In this document: positions 26,442 to 34,591 of the stretch, one piece after another
Layout of the letters: every line of letters begins with the position of its first letter
How positions within the stretch are numbered: the first letter of the stretch is position 1
From: Streptomyces sp. NBC_01429
GTDB lineage: Bacteria > Actinomycetota > Actinomycetes > Streptomycetales > Streptomycetaceae
Assembly: GCF_036231945.1 (NCBI RefSeq)
Contig: NZ_CP109599.1
Location: forward strand, 4,620,501 to 4,684,500
DNA length: 64,000 nucleotides
Direction of reading: 5' to 3'
Made by a program: the position numbers and the translations under genes
The notes under the pieces: generated by a model
What the model saw: the letters and a program-made list of their open reading frames with translations, nothing else
Told to the model about the DNA's origin: nothing
The model's database searches: none

Positions 26442-26628
26442 GGTCCCTGGCTCCCTTCTGTACGGGGTGACGCGCGGAGCTCCGCGCGAAAACTGGTTGC
26501 CGCCGCAAGACGGCTGATGGACACAATGTCTATCGCACGCGAAGCCGTCGATGCTGGTCGGCCGTCCTCTATGACGGCCCTGGCTCCGGTTTTTGCGTTT
26601 TCTGAACTTTCGGGGGAATCGAGGAGTT

Positions 26629-27822
26629 ATGTCGTATGTAGAGATACCGGGCGCGAAGGTGCCCATCCGGATGTGGGCCGACCCCGCGACGGTCGACGGC
26701 GGCGCGATGCAGCAGCTCCACAATGTCGCCACCCTGCCATGGATCAAGGGCCTCGCCGTCATGCCCGACGTGCACTACGGCAAGGGCGCGACGGTCGGCT
26801 CGGTCATCGCGATGCACGGCGCGGTCTGCCCGGCGGCGGTCGGTGTGGACATCGGCTGCGGGATGTCCGCCGTCAAGACGTCCCTGACGGCGAACGACCT
26901 CCCGGGCGACCTGTCCCGCCTGCGCTCCAAGATCGAGCAGGCGATCCCGGTGGGCCGCGGCATGCACGACGACGCGGTGGATCCGGGGCGGCTGCACGGG
27001 TTCCCGACGGCGGGGTGGGGCGAGTTCTGGGGGCGGTTCGACGGGGTCGCCGAGGCGGTCAAATTCCGTCAGGAACGCGCCATAAAGCAGATGGGAACGC
27101 TCGGAAGCGGAAACCATTTCGTTGAATTCTGTATTGATCAGTCGGATTCTGTCTGGCTGATGCTCCACTCCGGTTCCCGGAACATCGGTAAGGAACTGGC
27201 CGACCACCACATCGGCCAGGCGCAGAAGCTGCCCCACAACCAGGGGCTGGTCGACCGTGACCTGGCGGTCTTCATCGCGGACACCCCGCAGATGGCGGCG
27301 TACCGGAACGATCTTTTCTGGGCGCAGGAGTACGCGAAGTACAACCGCGCGATCATGATGGGGCTTTTCCAGGACGTGGTCAGGAAGGAATTCAAGAAGG
27401 CCCGGGTCACCTTCGACGACGTCATCTCCTGCCACCACAACTACGTGGCGGAGGAACAGTACGACGGCATGGACCTGCTGGTCACACGTAAGGGCGCGAT
27501 CCGGGCCGGGAGCGGCGATTTCGGCATCATCCCGGGCTCGATGGGCACCGGTTCGTACATCGTGAAGGGCCTCGGCAACGCGGCGTCGTTCAATTCGGCC
27601 TCGCACGGCGCGGGCCGGAAGATGAGCCGCAACGCGGCGAAGCGCCGCTTCTCGACCCAGGACCTGGAGGAGCAGACGCGGGGTGTGGAGTGCCGTAAGG
27701 ACTCCGGCGTCGTGGACGAGATCCCGGGCGCGTACAAGCCGATCGAGAAGGTGATCGATCAGCAGCGGGACCTGGTCGAGGTGGTCGCGAAGCTGAAGCA
27801 GGTCATTTGTGTGAAGGGCTGA
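26629..27822 (+). CDS. rtcB: RNA ligase RtcB
   Basis: 3'-phosphate RNA ligase joining 2',3'-cyclic-phosphate or 3'-phosphate ends to 5'-OH ends using GTP and Mn2+; acts in RNA repair. 397 residues from ATG 26629 (MSYVEIPGAKVPIRMW), GAGGAG directly upstream. Manganese ligands: Cys77 in VDIGCGMSA and histidines of GSGNHFVEF and MLHSGSRNIG; the guanylylated histidine is H326 in SHGAGRKMSR. Catalytic residues are all present, so it should be active. There is no RtcA gene or Band-7 partner next to it here; it ends in a perfect 18-bp hairpin. Confidence 0.95.
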   Translation: MSYVEIPGAKVPIRMWADPATVDGGAMQQLHNVATLPWIKGLAVMPDVHYGKGATVGSVIAMHGAVCPAAVGVDIGCGMSAVKTSLTANDLPGDLSRLRSKIEQAIPVGRGMHDDAVDPGRLHGFPTAGWGEFWGRFDGVAEAVKFRQERAIKQMGTLGSGNHFVEFCIDQSDSVWLMLHSGSRNIGKELADHHIGQAQKLPHNQGLVDRDLAVFIADTPQMAAYRNDLFWAQEYAKYNRAIMMGLFQDVVRKEFKKARVTFDDVISCHHNYVAEEQYDGMDLLVTRKGAIRAGSGDFGIIPGSMGTGSYIVKGLGNAASFNSASHGAGRKMSRNAAKRRFSTQDLEEQTRGVECRKDSGVVDEIPGAYKPIEKVIDQQRDLVEVVAKLKQVICVKG

Positions 27823-27840
27823 AAGGCAGCGGGGCAGGGG

Positions 27841-27890
27841 GCCGAAGGGCGGCGGGGCTGGACGCGTGGTCCGCCCCGCCGCCCTTCGGC
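27841..27890. terminator. bidirectional terminator between rtcB and the SDR gene
   Basis: A perfect 18-bp stem (GCCGAAGGGCGGCGGGGC, 27841-27858, with 27873-27890) and 14-base loop between convergent genes; one of the strongest hairpins in the window. Confidence 0.9.
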
Positions 27891-27891
27891 G

Positions 27892-28665
27892 TCACAGCTC
27901 GCGGTGGACCTTGCTGTTGGATGCCTGGGCGCGCGGGCGGATGACCAGGAGGTCGATGTTGACGTGGCTGGGGCGGGTGACGGTCCAGGTGATGGAGTCG
28001 GCGACGTCCTCGGCGGTGAGGGGCTCGGCCACGCCCGCGTAGACCTTGGCGGCCTTTTCGGTGTCGCCGTTGAAGCGGGTGGTGGCGAATTCCTCGGTCT
28101 TGACCATGCCGGGGGCGATCTCGATCACGCGGACCGGGGTGCCGACGATCTCCAGGCGGAGGGTTTCGGCGAGGACGTGGGCGCCGTGCTTGGCGGCCAC
28201 GTAGCCCGCGCCGCCCTCGTAGGTGCCGTGGCCCGCCGTGGAGGAGAGGACGAGGACCGTGCCGTCGCCGCTGGCGGTGAGGGCGGGGAGCAGGGCCTGG
28301 GTGAGGTTGAGGGTGCCGATGACGTTCGTCTCGTACATCCGGCGCCAGTCGGCCGGGTCGCCGGTGGCCACGGGGTCGGCGCCCAGGGCGCCGCCCGCGT
28401 TGTTGACCAGGACGTTCACGGCGGGGAATTCGCTCAGCCCGGCGGCGAAGGCGTCGACGGCCGCGCGGTCGGTGACGTCGAGGGCGTGAGCGGTGGCCCG
28501 GTGGCCACCGGCGGTGATCTCGGCGGCGAGCGCCTCGATGCGTTCCTTGCGGCGGGCGGTGACGATGACGTGGTAGCCGGCGGCCGCGAGCTGTCGCGCG
28601 GTGGCTGCGCCGATGCCGCTGCTCGCTCCGGTGATGACGGCGATGGGGGTGGCCGGGGCGGTCAT
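27892..28665 (-). CDS. short-chain dehydrogenase/reductase (YdfG-like)
   Basis: Classical SDR of 257 residues, NAD(P)H-dependent alcohol/ketone oxidoreductase. TGASSGIG (12-19) binds the cofactor, TARRK (residues 36-40) predicts NADP preference, NNAGG (88-92) is the structural block, and the catalytic triad is S141 or S142, Y155 and K159 (YVAAK). It resembles the YdfG/serine-3-dehydrogenase branch. Substrate unknown. The neighbours on either side are unrelated, and rtcB converges on it. Confidence 0.87.
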   Translation of the reverse strand: MTAPATPIAVITGASSGIGAATARQLAAAGYHVIVTARRKERIEALAAEITAGGHRATAHALDVTDRAAVDAFAAGLSEFPAVNVLVNNAGGALGADPVATGDPADWRRMYETNVIGTLNLTQALLPALTASGDGTVLVLSSTAGHGTYEGGAGYVAAKHGAHVLAETLRLEIVGTPVRVIEIAPGMVKTEEFATTRFNGDTEKAAKVYAGVAEPLTAEDVADSITWTVTRPSHVNIDLLVIRPRAQASNSKVHREL

Positions 28666-28764
28666 GGCGTACTCCTCGCTCAGTGCTGTCTGCTGGTCCG
28701 TTCACGGTCAGGATAGGTGGGCGTGCGCGGCGCCGTTCCCGGTGTCCGGAGCGCGGACGGGCCT

Positions 28765-28850
28765 CGGTGGCAGCCCTTCAGCGGCGGCCCTTCAGTGGCC
28801 GCGCGGCAGTGGCAGCTCTTCAGCGGCCGCGCGGTCAGTGGCCGCGCGGC
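28765..28850. repeat. imperfect GC-rich repeats around CAGCGGC/CAGTGGCCGCGCGG
   Basis: Short units (TTCAGCGGC, TTCAGTGGCCGCGCGGCAG, TTCAGCGGCCGCGCGGTCAG, TGGCCGCGCGGCGCG) follow each other between the SDR gene and the UPF0060 gene, running into the latter's stop codon. Origin unknown; likely slippage. Confidence 0.5.
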
Positions 28851-29188
28851 GCGTACATGATCAACGCCATCCCGGCGAGACAGACCAGCGCCCCCGTGAC
28901 GTCCCACCGGTCCGGGCGGTAGCCGTCGGCGACCATGCCCCAGGCGATCGAGCCCGCGACGAAGACCCCGCCGTACGCCGCCAGGATGCGGCCGAACTCA
29001 CCGTCCGGCTGGAGCGTCGCGACGAAGCCGTACGCGCCCAGGGCCACGACCCCGGCGCCGATCCAGATCCAGCCGCGCCCGGGGCCCCCCGATCCGTCGC
29101 CCCGCACCCCTTGCCAGACCAGCCAGGCGCCGCCGATCTCGAAGACGGCGGCGAGGAGGAAGAGGGCTACGGAGCGGAGCACGAGCAT
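28835..29188 (-). CDS. UPF0060 (YnfA family) membrane protein
   Basis: Small four-helix membrane protein of 117 residues, family YnfA/UPF0060, part of the drug/metabolite transporter superfamily. Segments: LRSVALFLLAAVFEIGGAWLV, WIWIGAGVVALGAYGFVATL, LAAYGGVFVAGSIAWGMVADGY and VTGALVCLAGMALIMYAP. The conserved E in FEIGGAWLVW and the AYGGVF and GYRPDRWD signatures are present. The family has been linked to drug or metal efflux but without firm substrate. Divergent from the secreted protein gene at 29284. Confidence 0.88.
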   Translation of the reverse strand: MLVLRSVALFLLAAVFEIGGAWLVWQGVRGDGSGGPGRGWIWIGAGVVALGAYGFVATLQPDGEFGRILAAYGGVFVAGSIAWGMVADGYRPDRWDVTGALVCLAGMALIMYAPRGH

Positions 29189-29283
29189 GCGGACAGCTTG
29201 TCACGCGGGTGTTCGGGTGATCGAGGCGCGTCGGGGCGGTGGGGTGGCCGGATTCGCGGTGTGATCATCGGTATGTTCCCGCC

Positions 29284-29820
29284 ATGTCTGTGATGCCGAA
29301 ATTCCTGTGGGTCGTGCTGGCCGCCGCCACGGCGGTGGTGATGGGTGCGGGTACGAGCCCCGCCGCGTCCGCCGGGCCCGAAGGCGGCTCCCGCGCGGAG
29401 GGTCGGGGGGAAGGCCGCGCGGCCGAGAGTTTCGCGGCCGAGGCCGACCTCTCCCACCACGGCCATGTCTCCCTGTGGAGCGGCCGGCTGACCGTCCGGC
29501 TGGAGTCCGAGAACCACGGTCCGTCCCGGCTGTCCGACGCGACCGTGCGGATCGACTTCTCCGCTGCCGCGGCGCCGGGCCAGGCCCTCCCGGCCAACTG
29601 CCTCTGGAGCGGCGACCGGACGGTGCTGTGCCGTACGGGTCAGCTCCGGCCGGTCGCCAGGAGCCGCGAGACCGTGCTCGAACTGGAGCTGTCCGGCGAT
29701 CCGGCCGAGGTCGTCGTACGCGTCGACACCGCCTGGAACGGCGGCGCGAGCGACCCGAACCCCGAGAACCACCGGCACCGTGTGCTGGTGCCGGCCACGG
29801 GGGATCCGTACGCCTTCTGA
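29284..29820 (+). CDS. secreted protein with a DUF11/CARDB-like beta domain
   Basis: 178 residues. Signal peptide MSVMPKFLWVVLAAATAVV ends near ASA. A charged Arg/Glu/Gly spacer precedes a single beta-sandwich (WSGRLTVRLESENHGPSRLS, LPANCLWSGDRTVLCRTGQL) with two conserved cysteines probably forming a disulfide. The NHGP...ATVRIDF pattern is typical of bacterial adhesion-like DUF11 modules. It ends abruptly without a wall anchor, so it is probably secreted. Function unknown. Confidence 0.6.
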   Translation: MSVMPKFLWVVLAAATAVVMGAGTSPAASAGPEGGSRAEGRGEGRAAESFAAEADLSHHGHVSLWSGRLTVRLESENHGPSRLSDATVRIDFSAAAAPGQALPANCLWSGDRTVLCRTGQLRPVARSRETVLELELSGDPAEVVVRVDTAWNGGASDPNPENHRHRVLVPATGDPYAF

Positions 29821-29892
29821 CACGCGGCGGCGCGCAGGAGCGCCTGTTGTGTGCGCTGAGTCCCGTGTGCGGGACTCGGCGGCGTTGCGGTG

Positions 29893-30630
29893 TTACGCGG
29901 CGGCGCCGTCGCCGAATTCCCGTACCGCGTCCTCGACGATCGCCGCGAGACGCGCGTGGTGCGCGCCCCGCCAGTAGACCCGCTCGCACGCCGCGCACTG
30001 CGCGAAGACGTCGTACCCCCGCTGCGTGCCGTGCTCCAGCCGGCCCTGGACGGACTCCTTGTCGGCCGGGCCCAGCGGGCCGTTGCAGGCGGTGCAGCGG
30101 GTCCAGGGCGCGAGGACGGGGGCGAAGCGTTCGAGTACGTCGCGGAGTTGGTCGTCGGGGCGGTCGCTGTAGATGTACGCCCCGGCCCAGATCTCGCGCC
30201 GCCGCAGCAGCCCGCGGTCCCGGGACAGCATCACCCGGCGCTCGGCGGCGGAGAGCGTGGCCAGCGCGGGATCGCCGAGGTCCTCGCTCTCGTACGCCGC
30301 GTCGACGCCCAGCAGCCGCAGCCGGCGCGCGAGGGTGCCGAGGTGGACGTCGAGCAGGAAGCGCAGGGGCGCGCCGGGCACCCGCTGCGGCCTGCGTACG
30401 GCGCGTACCTCGACGGATTCGCCCGCCGCGGGGATGTGCGAGACCGGCACCTCGTGGCCGTCGACGAGCAGCGGGCCGACCTCGGTGAGCGGGATGCCCA
30501 GCGACTCGACGGCGTGGCCGAGGGTGGACGAGCCGTCGGTGCGGACGGCCGTACGTCCCTGACGCCGCTCGGCCGGGACGAACAGGCGCAGTTCGGCGGC
30601 GAAATCGATCTGGATCTCCGGTCCGTTCAC
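29893..30630 (-). CDS. Mut7-C RNase domain protein with N-terminal ubiquitin-like fold
   Basis: 245 residues. N-terminal ~85 residues resemble the Mut7-C-associated ubiquitin-like domain (LRLFVPAERRQGRTAVRT, VGPLLVDGHEVPVSHIP). The PIN-like Mut7-C nuclease domain follows (FLLDVHLGTLARRLRLLG, VMLSRDRGLLRR; the D of FLLDVH and the SRDR aspartate are predicted metal ligands), then a zinc ribbon with CTAC and CAAC pairs (RCTACNGPL, QCAACERVYW). It is predicted to cut RNA; the target is not known. Confidence 0.86.
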   Translation of the reverse strand: MNGPEIQIDFAAELRLFVPAERRQGRTAVRTDGSSTLGHAVESLGIPLTEVGPLLVDGHEVPVSHIPAAGESVEVRAVRRPQRVPGAPLRFLLDVHLGTLARRLRLLGVDAAYESEDLGDPALATLSAAERRVMLSRDRGLLRRREIWAGAYIYSDRPDDQLRDVLERFAPVLAPWTRCTACNGPLGPADKESVQGRLEHGTQRGYDVFAQCAACERVYWRGAHHARLAAIVEDAVREFGDGAAA

Positions 30631-30678
30631 GCTGCCAGGATGTCACTGGTCGCGTGCCGGGGGCCATGGGTTTCCGGG

Positions 30679-30785
30679 GTGGGTGCGCGGTGGGTGTGCG
30701 GTGGGTGTGCGACACGGGCCGCGCCGCGCCTGCCGTCCTGCGGTCCTGCGGTCCTGCCGTCCTGCCGTCATGCGGTCCTCGGCTC
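30679..30785. repeat. two simple tandem repeats in an intergenic gap
   Basis: GGTGGGTGTGC-type units (30679-30713) and CGGTCCTG/CCGTCCTG-type 8-10-bp units (30736-30780) lie between the Mut7-C and NmrA genes, both minus strand. No gene is seen here. Confidence 0.6.
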
Positions 30786-30812
30786 TCGGCCTGCCGGGAC
30801 TTACGCGATTTC

Positions 30813-31658
30813 TCAGGTGCGGAACGCGTCCGCGTGGTCCTTCGCCCAGTCGGCGAACGTACGGGCAGGGTGGCCGGTCAGCCGCTCCACCGTGTCGGTG
30901 GTGACGGTCGGCGCGGCGCCCGCTCCGGCCCAGTGGGCGAGTAGCGCGTCCGCGATCTCGGCCGGTACATGGGCCGCGACCGACCGCTTCCACGCTTCGG
31001 GCGTCACGGTGTTGACCTTGATGTCCCGGCCCGTGGCGGGGGCCAGGACCGCGACCTGCTGGGTGAAGGTGAGCGATTCGGGGCCGGTCAGATGGTGGCC
31101 CGTGCCGCGCATCCCGGGGCCGGGGCGGGTGAGGACCGCGAAGGCCACGTCGGCGATGTCCCGTTCGTGGATCGGGCTGCCGTACGCGTCAGGTTGGGGC
31201 AGATCGACCGCGCCGGTCGCCCGCACCGGCCGTGACCATTGCAGGGCGTTGGTGGCGAAGTCGCCGGGGCGCAGGAAGGTCGCCTCGATCGGTGCCGATT
31301 CCAGGGCGCGCTCCGAGTTCAAGTGGAAGGCGCCGATCCGGTTGTCGGCCGCGCCGGGGTCGAGGACGGAGCTTGAGGAGAGCAGCACGATGTGCCGTAC
31401 CCCGGCGGTACGCGCCTGCTCGATGAACGCGTCGATGTGTCCGGGGTCGGCGTAGAGGAAGACGGAGTCGACGCCGTCGAGGGCGGCGGGGAAGGTGGCG
31501 GGCGAACCGAGGTCGCACGCCACGGTGGGGACGCCGGGCGGCGCGGTCACCTCCTCGGGGGCCCGTGAGGCGGCGCGCACGGGATGGCCCTCGGCGTGGA
31601 GCAGGCTGATGAGGGAGGCGCCGACACGGCCGCAGCTTCCGGTGACGAGGACGGTCAT
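30813..31658 (-). CDS. NmrA-like / SDR-extended NAD(P)-binding protein
   Basis: 281 residues, atypical SDR of the NmrA/QOR2 group: MTVLVTGSCGRVGASLISLL supplies the cofactor-binding glycine motif (TGxxGxxG). Such proteins sense or reduce quinones or bind NAD(P) without catalysis. The catalytic Tyr-Lys of classical SDRs is not seen. The N-terminal extension seen in frame upstream of ATG 31658 is not real; GGAAGG precedes this start. In its upstream region is a GAGAC repeat (31676-31694). Confidence 0.82.
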   Translation of the reverse strand: MTVLVTGSCGRVGASLISLLHAEGHPVRAASRAPEEVTAPPGVPTVACDLGSPATFPAALDGVDSVFLYADPGHIDAFIEQARTAGVRHIVLLSSSSVLDPGAADNRIGAFHLNSERALESAPIEATFLRPGDFATNALQWSRPVRATGAVDLPQPDAYGSPIHERDIADVAFAVLTRPGPGMRGTGHHLTGPESLTFTQQVAVLAPATGRDIKVNTVTPEAWKRSVAAHVPAEIADALLAHWAGAGAAPTVTTDTVERLTGHPARTFADWAKDHADAFRT

Positions 31659-31817
31659 GGGGAGGGGCCTTCCGTACGAGACGAGACGAGACGATCGAAT
31701 TTTCCTGACCCGATCGCTTCTGATGGAGTCCATGAGCGGGCCTTGTGATCGATCGTGCATTCCCCACGGCCGGGGGACCACTCGAATGTTCCGTTGGTGG
31801 GCCGGGGCCGGATTCCG

Positions 31818-32396
31818 TCAGTGCCGGGCGGGCGGGCTCGGCCTCCAGGAGGGTGGGGCCTCGCCGCGGAGGCCGTCGTCGCGCAGGTCGAGCCGCCAGT
31901 CGTTGCAGCGCATCGGACGGCCCGGCGGGTATTCGAGGTCGCATTCGTCCCGGAGGGAAAATCCCACCCTGCGGCACAGCCTGTTCGAGGGAGGGTTGTC
32001 GACGGACGGGAAGGCGTGCAGATAGCGGTGCTTCCCCTCGGCCCGCGCCCGGTCCACGATCCCCGCTGCCGCCGCCACCGCGATGCCCCGGCCCTGGTAA
32101 GCGGCGAGCACCGCCCAGCCCGTCTCGTACACCTTCAGCCCCTGCCAGGTCTGCTCCCAGAACCCGATGGTGCCCACCGCCTCGCCGCCGGACGGCAGCA
32201 CGATCCGGAACATCCGCCCCTTGCTCTTCCGGTCGGTGCTCAGGGCCACGTACCGCTTGTGCCGCTTGAGGAGCTGCTCCTCGGTCTCGGGGCCGCCGAG
32301 GTGGCGCATCAGCTCGGGCGCGTTGGCCGCGCGGAGCAGGCCGAGATCGCTCTCCGACCAGGGTTCGAGCCGAACGTGCGGTGTCGTGGACTCCAT
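31818..32396 (-). CDS. GNAT family N-acetyltransferase
   Basis: 192 residues; acetyl-CoA-dependent transferase of the GNAT superfamily. Visible: RLEPWSESDLGLLRAANAPE (N-terminal RimJ-like strand and helix), the acetyl-CoA-binding loop AAYQGRGIAVAAAAGIV, and NPPSNRLCRRVGFSLRDEC near the C-terminus (motif B). It is closest to the RimJ/L type that modifies small molecules or protein ends. No operon partner; substrate unknown. Confidence 0.85.
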   Translation of the reverse strand: MESTTPHVRLEPWSESDLGLLRAANAPELMRHLGGPETEEQLLKRHKRYVALSTDRKSKGRMFRIVLPSGGEAVGTIGFWEQTWQGLKVYETGWAVLAAYQGRGIAVAAAAGIVDRARAEGKHRYLHAFPSVDNPPSNRLCRRVGFSLRDECDLEYPPGRPMRCNDWRLDLRDDGLRGEAPPSWRPSPPARH

Positions 32397-32440
32397 GTCA
32401 GGCACTGTAGGACGCGGGTACGACAGTCGTGGGCCGGAGG

Positions 32441-32890
32441 CTATGCCTCCGTGCGGCCGTACGCCGTCGGCGGCACGCCCACCGTCGTGGTGAAGTCCCG
32501 TACGAGCTGGGCCTGGTCGCTGTAGCCGAGTTCGGCGGCGAGCCGCGCCCAGTCGACTTCTTTCGGCTCCTCCGTTGCGTTCGGCTCGTTCGGCTCATTC
32601 GGTTCGTTCGACTCCGCCCGTTCCAGTGCCTCGTGGATGCGGTAGCGCGGGATGACCCGCTTCGGGCCGACGCCCACGTACGCGGCGAACAGCCGTTGCG
32701 GGGAGCGCACCGAAACGCCTTCGGCCTCGGCCAGCAGGCCGACGCGCCGGATCGTACGGTCGGTCCTGATCCGGTCCGCCAGTGCCATCGCGTACGTGGC
32801 CTGGGGATCCGGCTCCGGGGCGAGCCGCAGCAGATACGCGTCGAGCGCGGCCACGCGCGCGTCGTCGTCATCGTCGGCGTACCGCGGTGC
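32441..32890 (-). pseudogene. 5'-truncated AraC-family regulator
   Basis: Only the C-terminal part is present: an AraC helix-turn-helix pair (LLAEAEGVSVRSPQRLFAAY, VGPKRVIPRYRIHEALER, LAAELGYSDQAQLVRDFTTT) to the normal end (VGVPPTAYGR). Upstream, the frame runs through sequence that belongs to the divergent GlsB-type gene and its promoter, with no plausible start or ligand-binding domain. Full-length relatives have about 270 residues. A repeat encoding NEPNEPNEPNA is inserted in the middle of the HTH region. I read it as a remnant; an expressed short form cannot be excluded. Confidence 0.6.
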
Positions 32891-33005
32891 GCGGCGGCTA
32901 AACCGGATTGGCGAACACTCGCAACGGTGGACTGGACGGGTGTTTGGCGGGCAGACGTCTTGGCATGCACCACCGTCCGTAGCGGTTGTGCGAGGAGGAG
33001 GGGAC

Positions 33006-33269
33006 ATGGAGATCACCAACATCATCACGGCCATTCTGGTCGGCACCGTGATCGGTCTGGTTGGTCGGCTCGTGGTGCCCGGGCGGCAGCGCATCGGTGT
33101 ACTGCTGACCATTCTGGTCGGCGTCGTCGCGGCCTTGATCGGTACGGCTGTCGCGGCCGGATTCGGTGTCGCGGACACCAAGGGGTTCGACTGGATCGAG
33201 CTGATAATCCAGATCGGGCTCGCCGCGGTGGGTGTCGCCGCGCTGGACCGGGTGAAGGGCCGGGGCTGA
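33006..33269 (+). CDS. GlsB/YeaQ/YmgE family membrane protein
   Basis: 87 residues, three hydrophobic segments: MEITNIITAILVGTVIGLVG, RIGVLLTILVGVVAALIGTA, WIELIIQIGLAAVGVAAL. The GR(L/V)VVPG turn is the family signature. These proteins are transglycosylase-associated or stress-induced membrane proteins of unclear role. AGGAGGAGGGG precedes ATG 33006 closely. Divergent from the AraC remnant. Confidence 0.88.
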   Translation: MEITNIITAILVGTVIGLVGRLVVPGRQRIGVLLTILVGVVAALIGTAVAAGFGVADTKGFDWIELIIQIGLAAVGVAALDRVKGRG

Positions 33270-33273
33270 CACC

Positions 33274-33350
33274 CGCCGCCCTCAGAGCTTAGGTCTCAGG
33301 GATTGAAGTTCAGGTCTCAGATTCAGGAGCTCAGAGTTCGGGGCTCAGGT
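33274..33350. repeat. cluster of (A)GGTCTCAG / TTCAGG repeats
   Basis: Repeated copies of TCAGAG, AGGTCTCAG and TTCAGG lie between two convergent genes and overlap the stop of the minus-strand gene. No hairpin is obvious. Confidence 0.5.
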
Positions 33351-34092
33351 GTGAAGTAAGAGGACGGCCGCTGAGCAGGTTCCAGCGGCCGTTCCGCCCG
33401 CTGAGTTCGGTGACGGACAGCGGACGTACGTCAATCCGCCAGAACGCGGACGGGGGCGCGCCGACGGCGTGGACCGTGGCCGCGCGGATGATGTCCGGTT
33501 CCGCCACGACGACGATGCGCCGCCCGGGGCCACCGGCACTCCCGGCGGCCCCGGGCCCGGTGTCCGTGCCGGTGTCGGCGCCGTCTCCGCCTCCGTCTCC
33601 GTCTCCGCGATGATCGGCGCTCCCTGCCTCCAGCCCGCCCCCTGCCTCCAGCCACTGAGCGACGCGTACGTGGAAGTCGAGCAGGGACTCGCCGCCGTGC
33701 GGGGCTGCGGCCGGGTCGGAGAGCCAGGCGGCCACCGACTGGGGTTCGGCGGCGGCGACTTCGTCCAGGGTCCTGCCCTGCCAGTGGCCCATGGCGCACG
33801 GCGCGAGGCCGTCCGGTACGAGACCGTCCGGTGCCGGGCCGTCCAGCGGGTCGGCGGTCAGTCCGAGCGCGCGGGCGGTCCTGCGGCAGCGGCGCGTGGG
33901 GGAGACGTACACGGCGGCGGTGCGGGGGAAGTCCTCCCGTACGGCTTCGGCCTGGCGCAGACCGGTGGCGTCCAGATCGTCGTCTCCGGCCGGATGGTCC
34001 CCGGCCGGGCCGGGGAAGCGGGCTTCGCGCAGGGCGGTGCTCATGGCGGGTGAGATGAGCATGACTCGTGTCGTCGTGTGTCCCGTGGTCAT
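33331..34092 (-). CDS. histidine-phosphatase-like protein with degenerate catalytic site
   Basis: 253 residues. The fold of the histidine phosphatase (SixA/CobC) superfamily is recognisable: an acidic first loop (VMLISPAMSTALREARF), SPTRRCRRTARAL, MGHWQGRTLDEVAAAEPQSV and a late VVVAEPDIIRAATVHAVG. But the catalytic RHG of the first strand is ISPA, and the second histidine, normally in a VxHG segment, is replaced by AEPD. A low-complexity insert (GDGDGGGDGADTGTDTG) precedes the last domain part. CobC-type enzymes act in B12 assembly and this gene lies beside a B12 riboswitch, so the context is suggestive; as a phosphatase it may be inactive. Start ATG 34092. Confidence 0.7.
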   Translation of the reverse strand: MTTGHTTTRVMLISPAMSTALREARFPGPAGDHPAGDDDLDATGLRQAEAVREDFPRTAAVYVSPTRRCRRTARALGLTADPLDGPAPDGLVPDGLAPCAMGHWQGRTLDEVAAAEPQSVAAWLSDPAAAPHGGESLLDFHVRVAQWLEAGGGLEAGSADHRGDGDGGGDGADTGTDTGPGAAGSAGGPGRRIVVVAEPDIIRAATVHAVGAPPSAFWRIDVRPLSVTELSGRNGRWNLLSGRPLTSHLSPEL

Positions 34093-34149
34093 GCGCTGAA
34101 GCCAACCTCGTTCGGGCCGGGGACGCGAGAGGGCCTCTTGGCCCACCTG

Positions 34150-34290
34150 TCGGTTCGCGGTACCTTCACGTCGATATCCACGACGGCGAGACGGAAGTCC
34201 GGTGAGAGTCCGGCACGGTCGCGCCACTGTATGCCGGGATCCGATCGCGCACGGCGCGGGGGGAGCCCGGTAAGTCAGACCCGATGGCCG
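34150..34290 (+). ncRNA. cobalamin riboswitch upstream of cbtB-cbtA
   Basis: The conserved core is readable: GGAAGTCCGGTGAGAGTCCG (34193-34212), ACGGTCGCGCCACTGT (34215-34230), and the B12 box AAGTCAGACCCG (34272-34283). The RNA is a long-leader cobalamin switch, ending about 50 bases before the cbtB start, where an intervening ribosome-binding site would be occluded when adenosylcobalamin is bound. The minus-strand phosphatase-like gene starts at 34092, so the two promoters lie back-to-back. Confidence 0.92.
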
Positions 34291-34340
34291 TCGTACGGGC
34301 TCCACTTAATGGGACGCGAGTTCCCCAAGGAGGTTGTGCC

Positions 34341-34568
34341 ATGGCTCAGTCCATAACGCATCCGGTCATTTCTCCCGCCGCCGATGCCCCGGTGACCCCG
34401 CTTCCGTTGCGCGCGGTGCTGCCGTGGGCCGTGTTCGTGGGCACCCTGATGCTGGTGCTGCTCTACTTCGTCGGCGCGGAACAGGGCGCGACGTCGGTGT
34501 TCTCCGGTGCGGGGGTGCACGAGTGGGTGCATGACGGCCGTCATCTGCTCGGCTTCCCCTGCCACTGA
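34341..34568 (+). CDS. cbtB: cobalt transporter subunit CbtB
   Basis: 75 residues, one membrane helix (RAVLPWAVFVGTLMLVLLYFVG) and the C-terminal metal-binding signature HEWVHDGRHLLGFPCH (histidines and cysteine). Forms the small subunit of the predicted CbtAB cobalt importer that supplies the B12 pathway. AAGGAGG lies eight bases before ATG 34341. It is the first gene behind the cobalamin riboswitch and is directly followed by cbtA. Confidence 0.93.
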   Translation: MAQSITHPVISPAADAPVTPLPLRAVLPWAVFVGTLMLVLLYFVGAEQGATSVFSGAGVHEWVHDGRHLLGFPCH

Positions 34569-34591
34569 CACCGACGACGGAGATCACGCAC

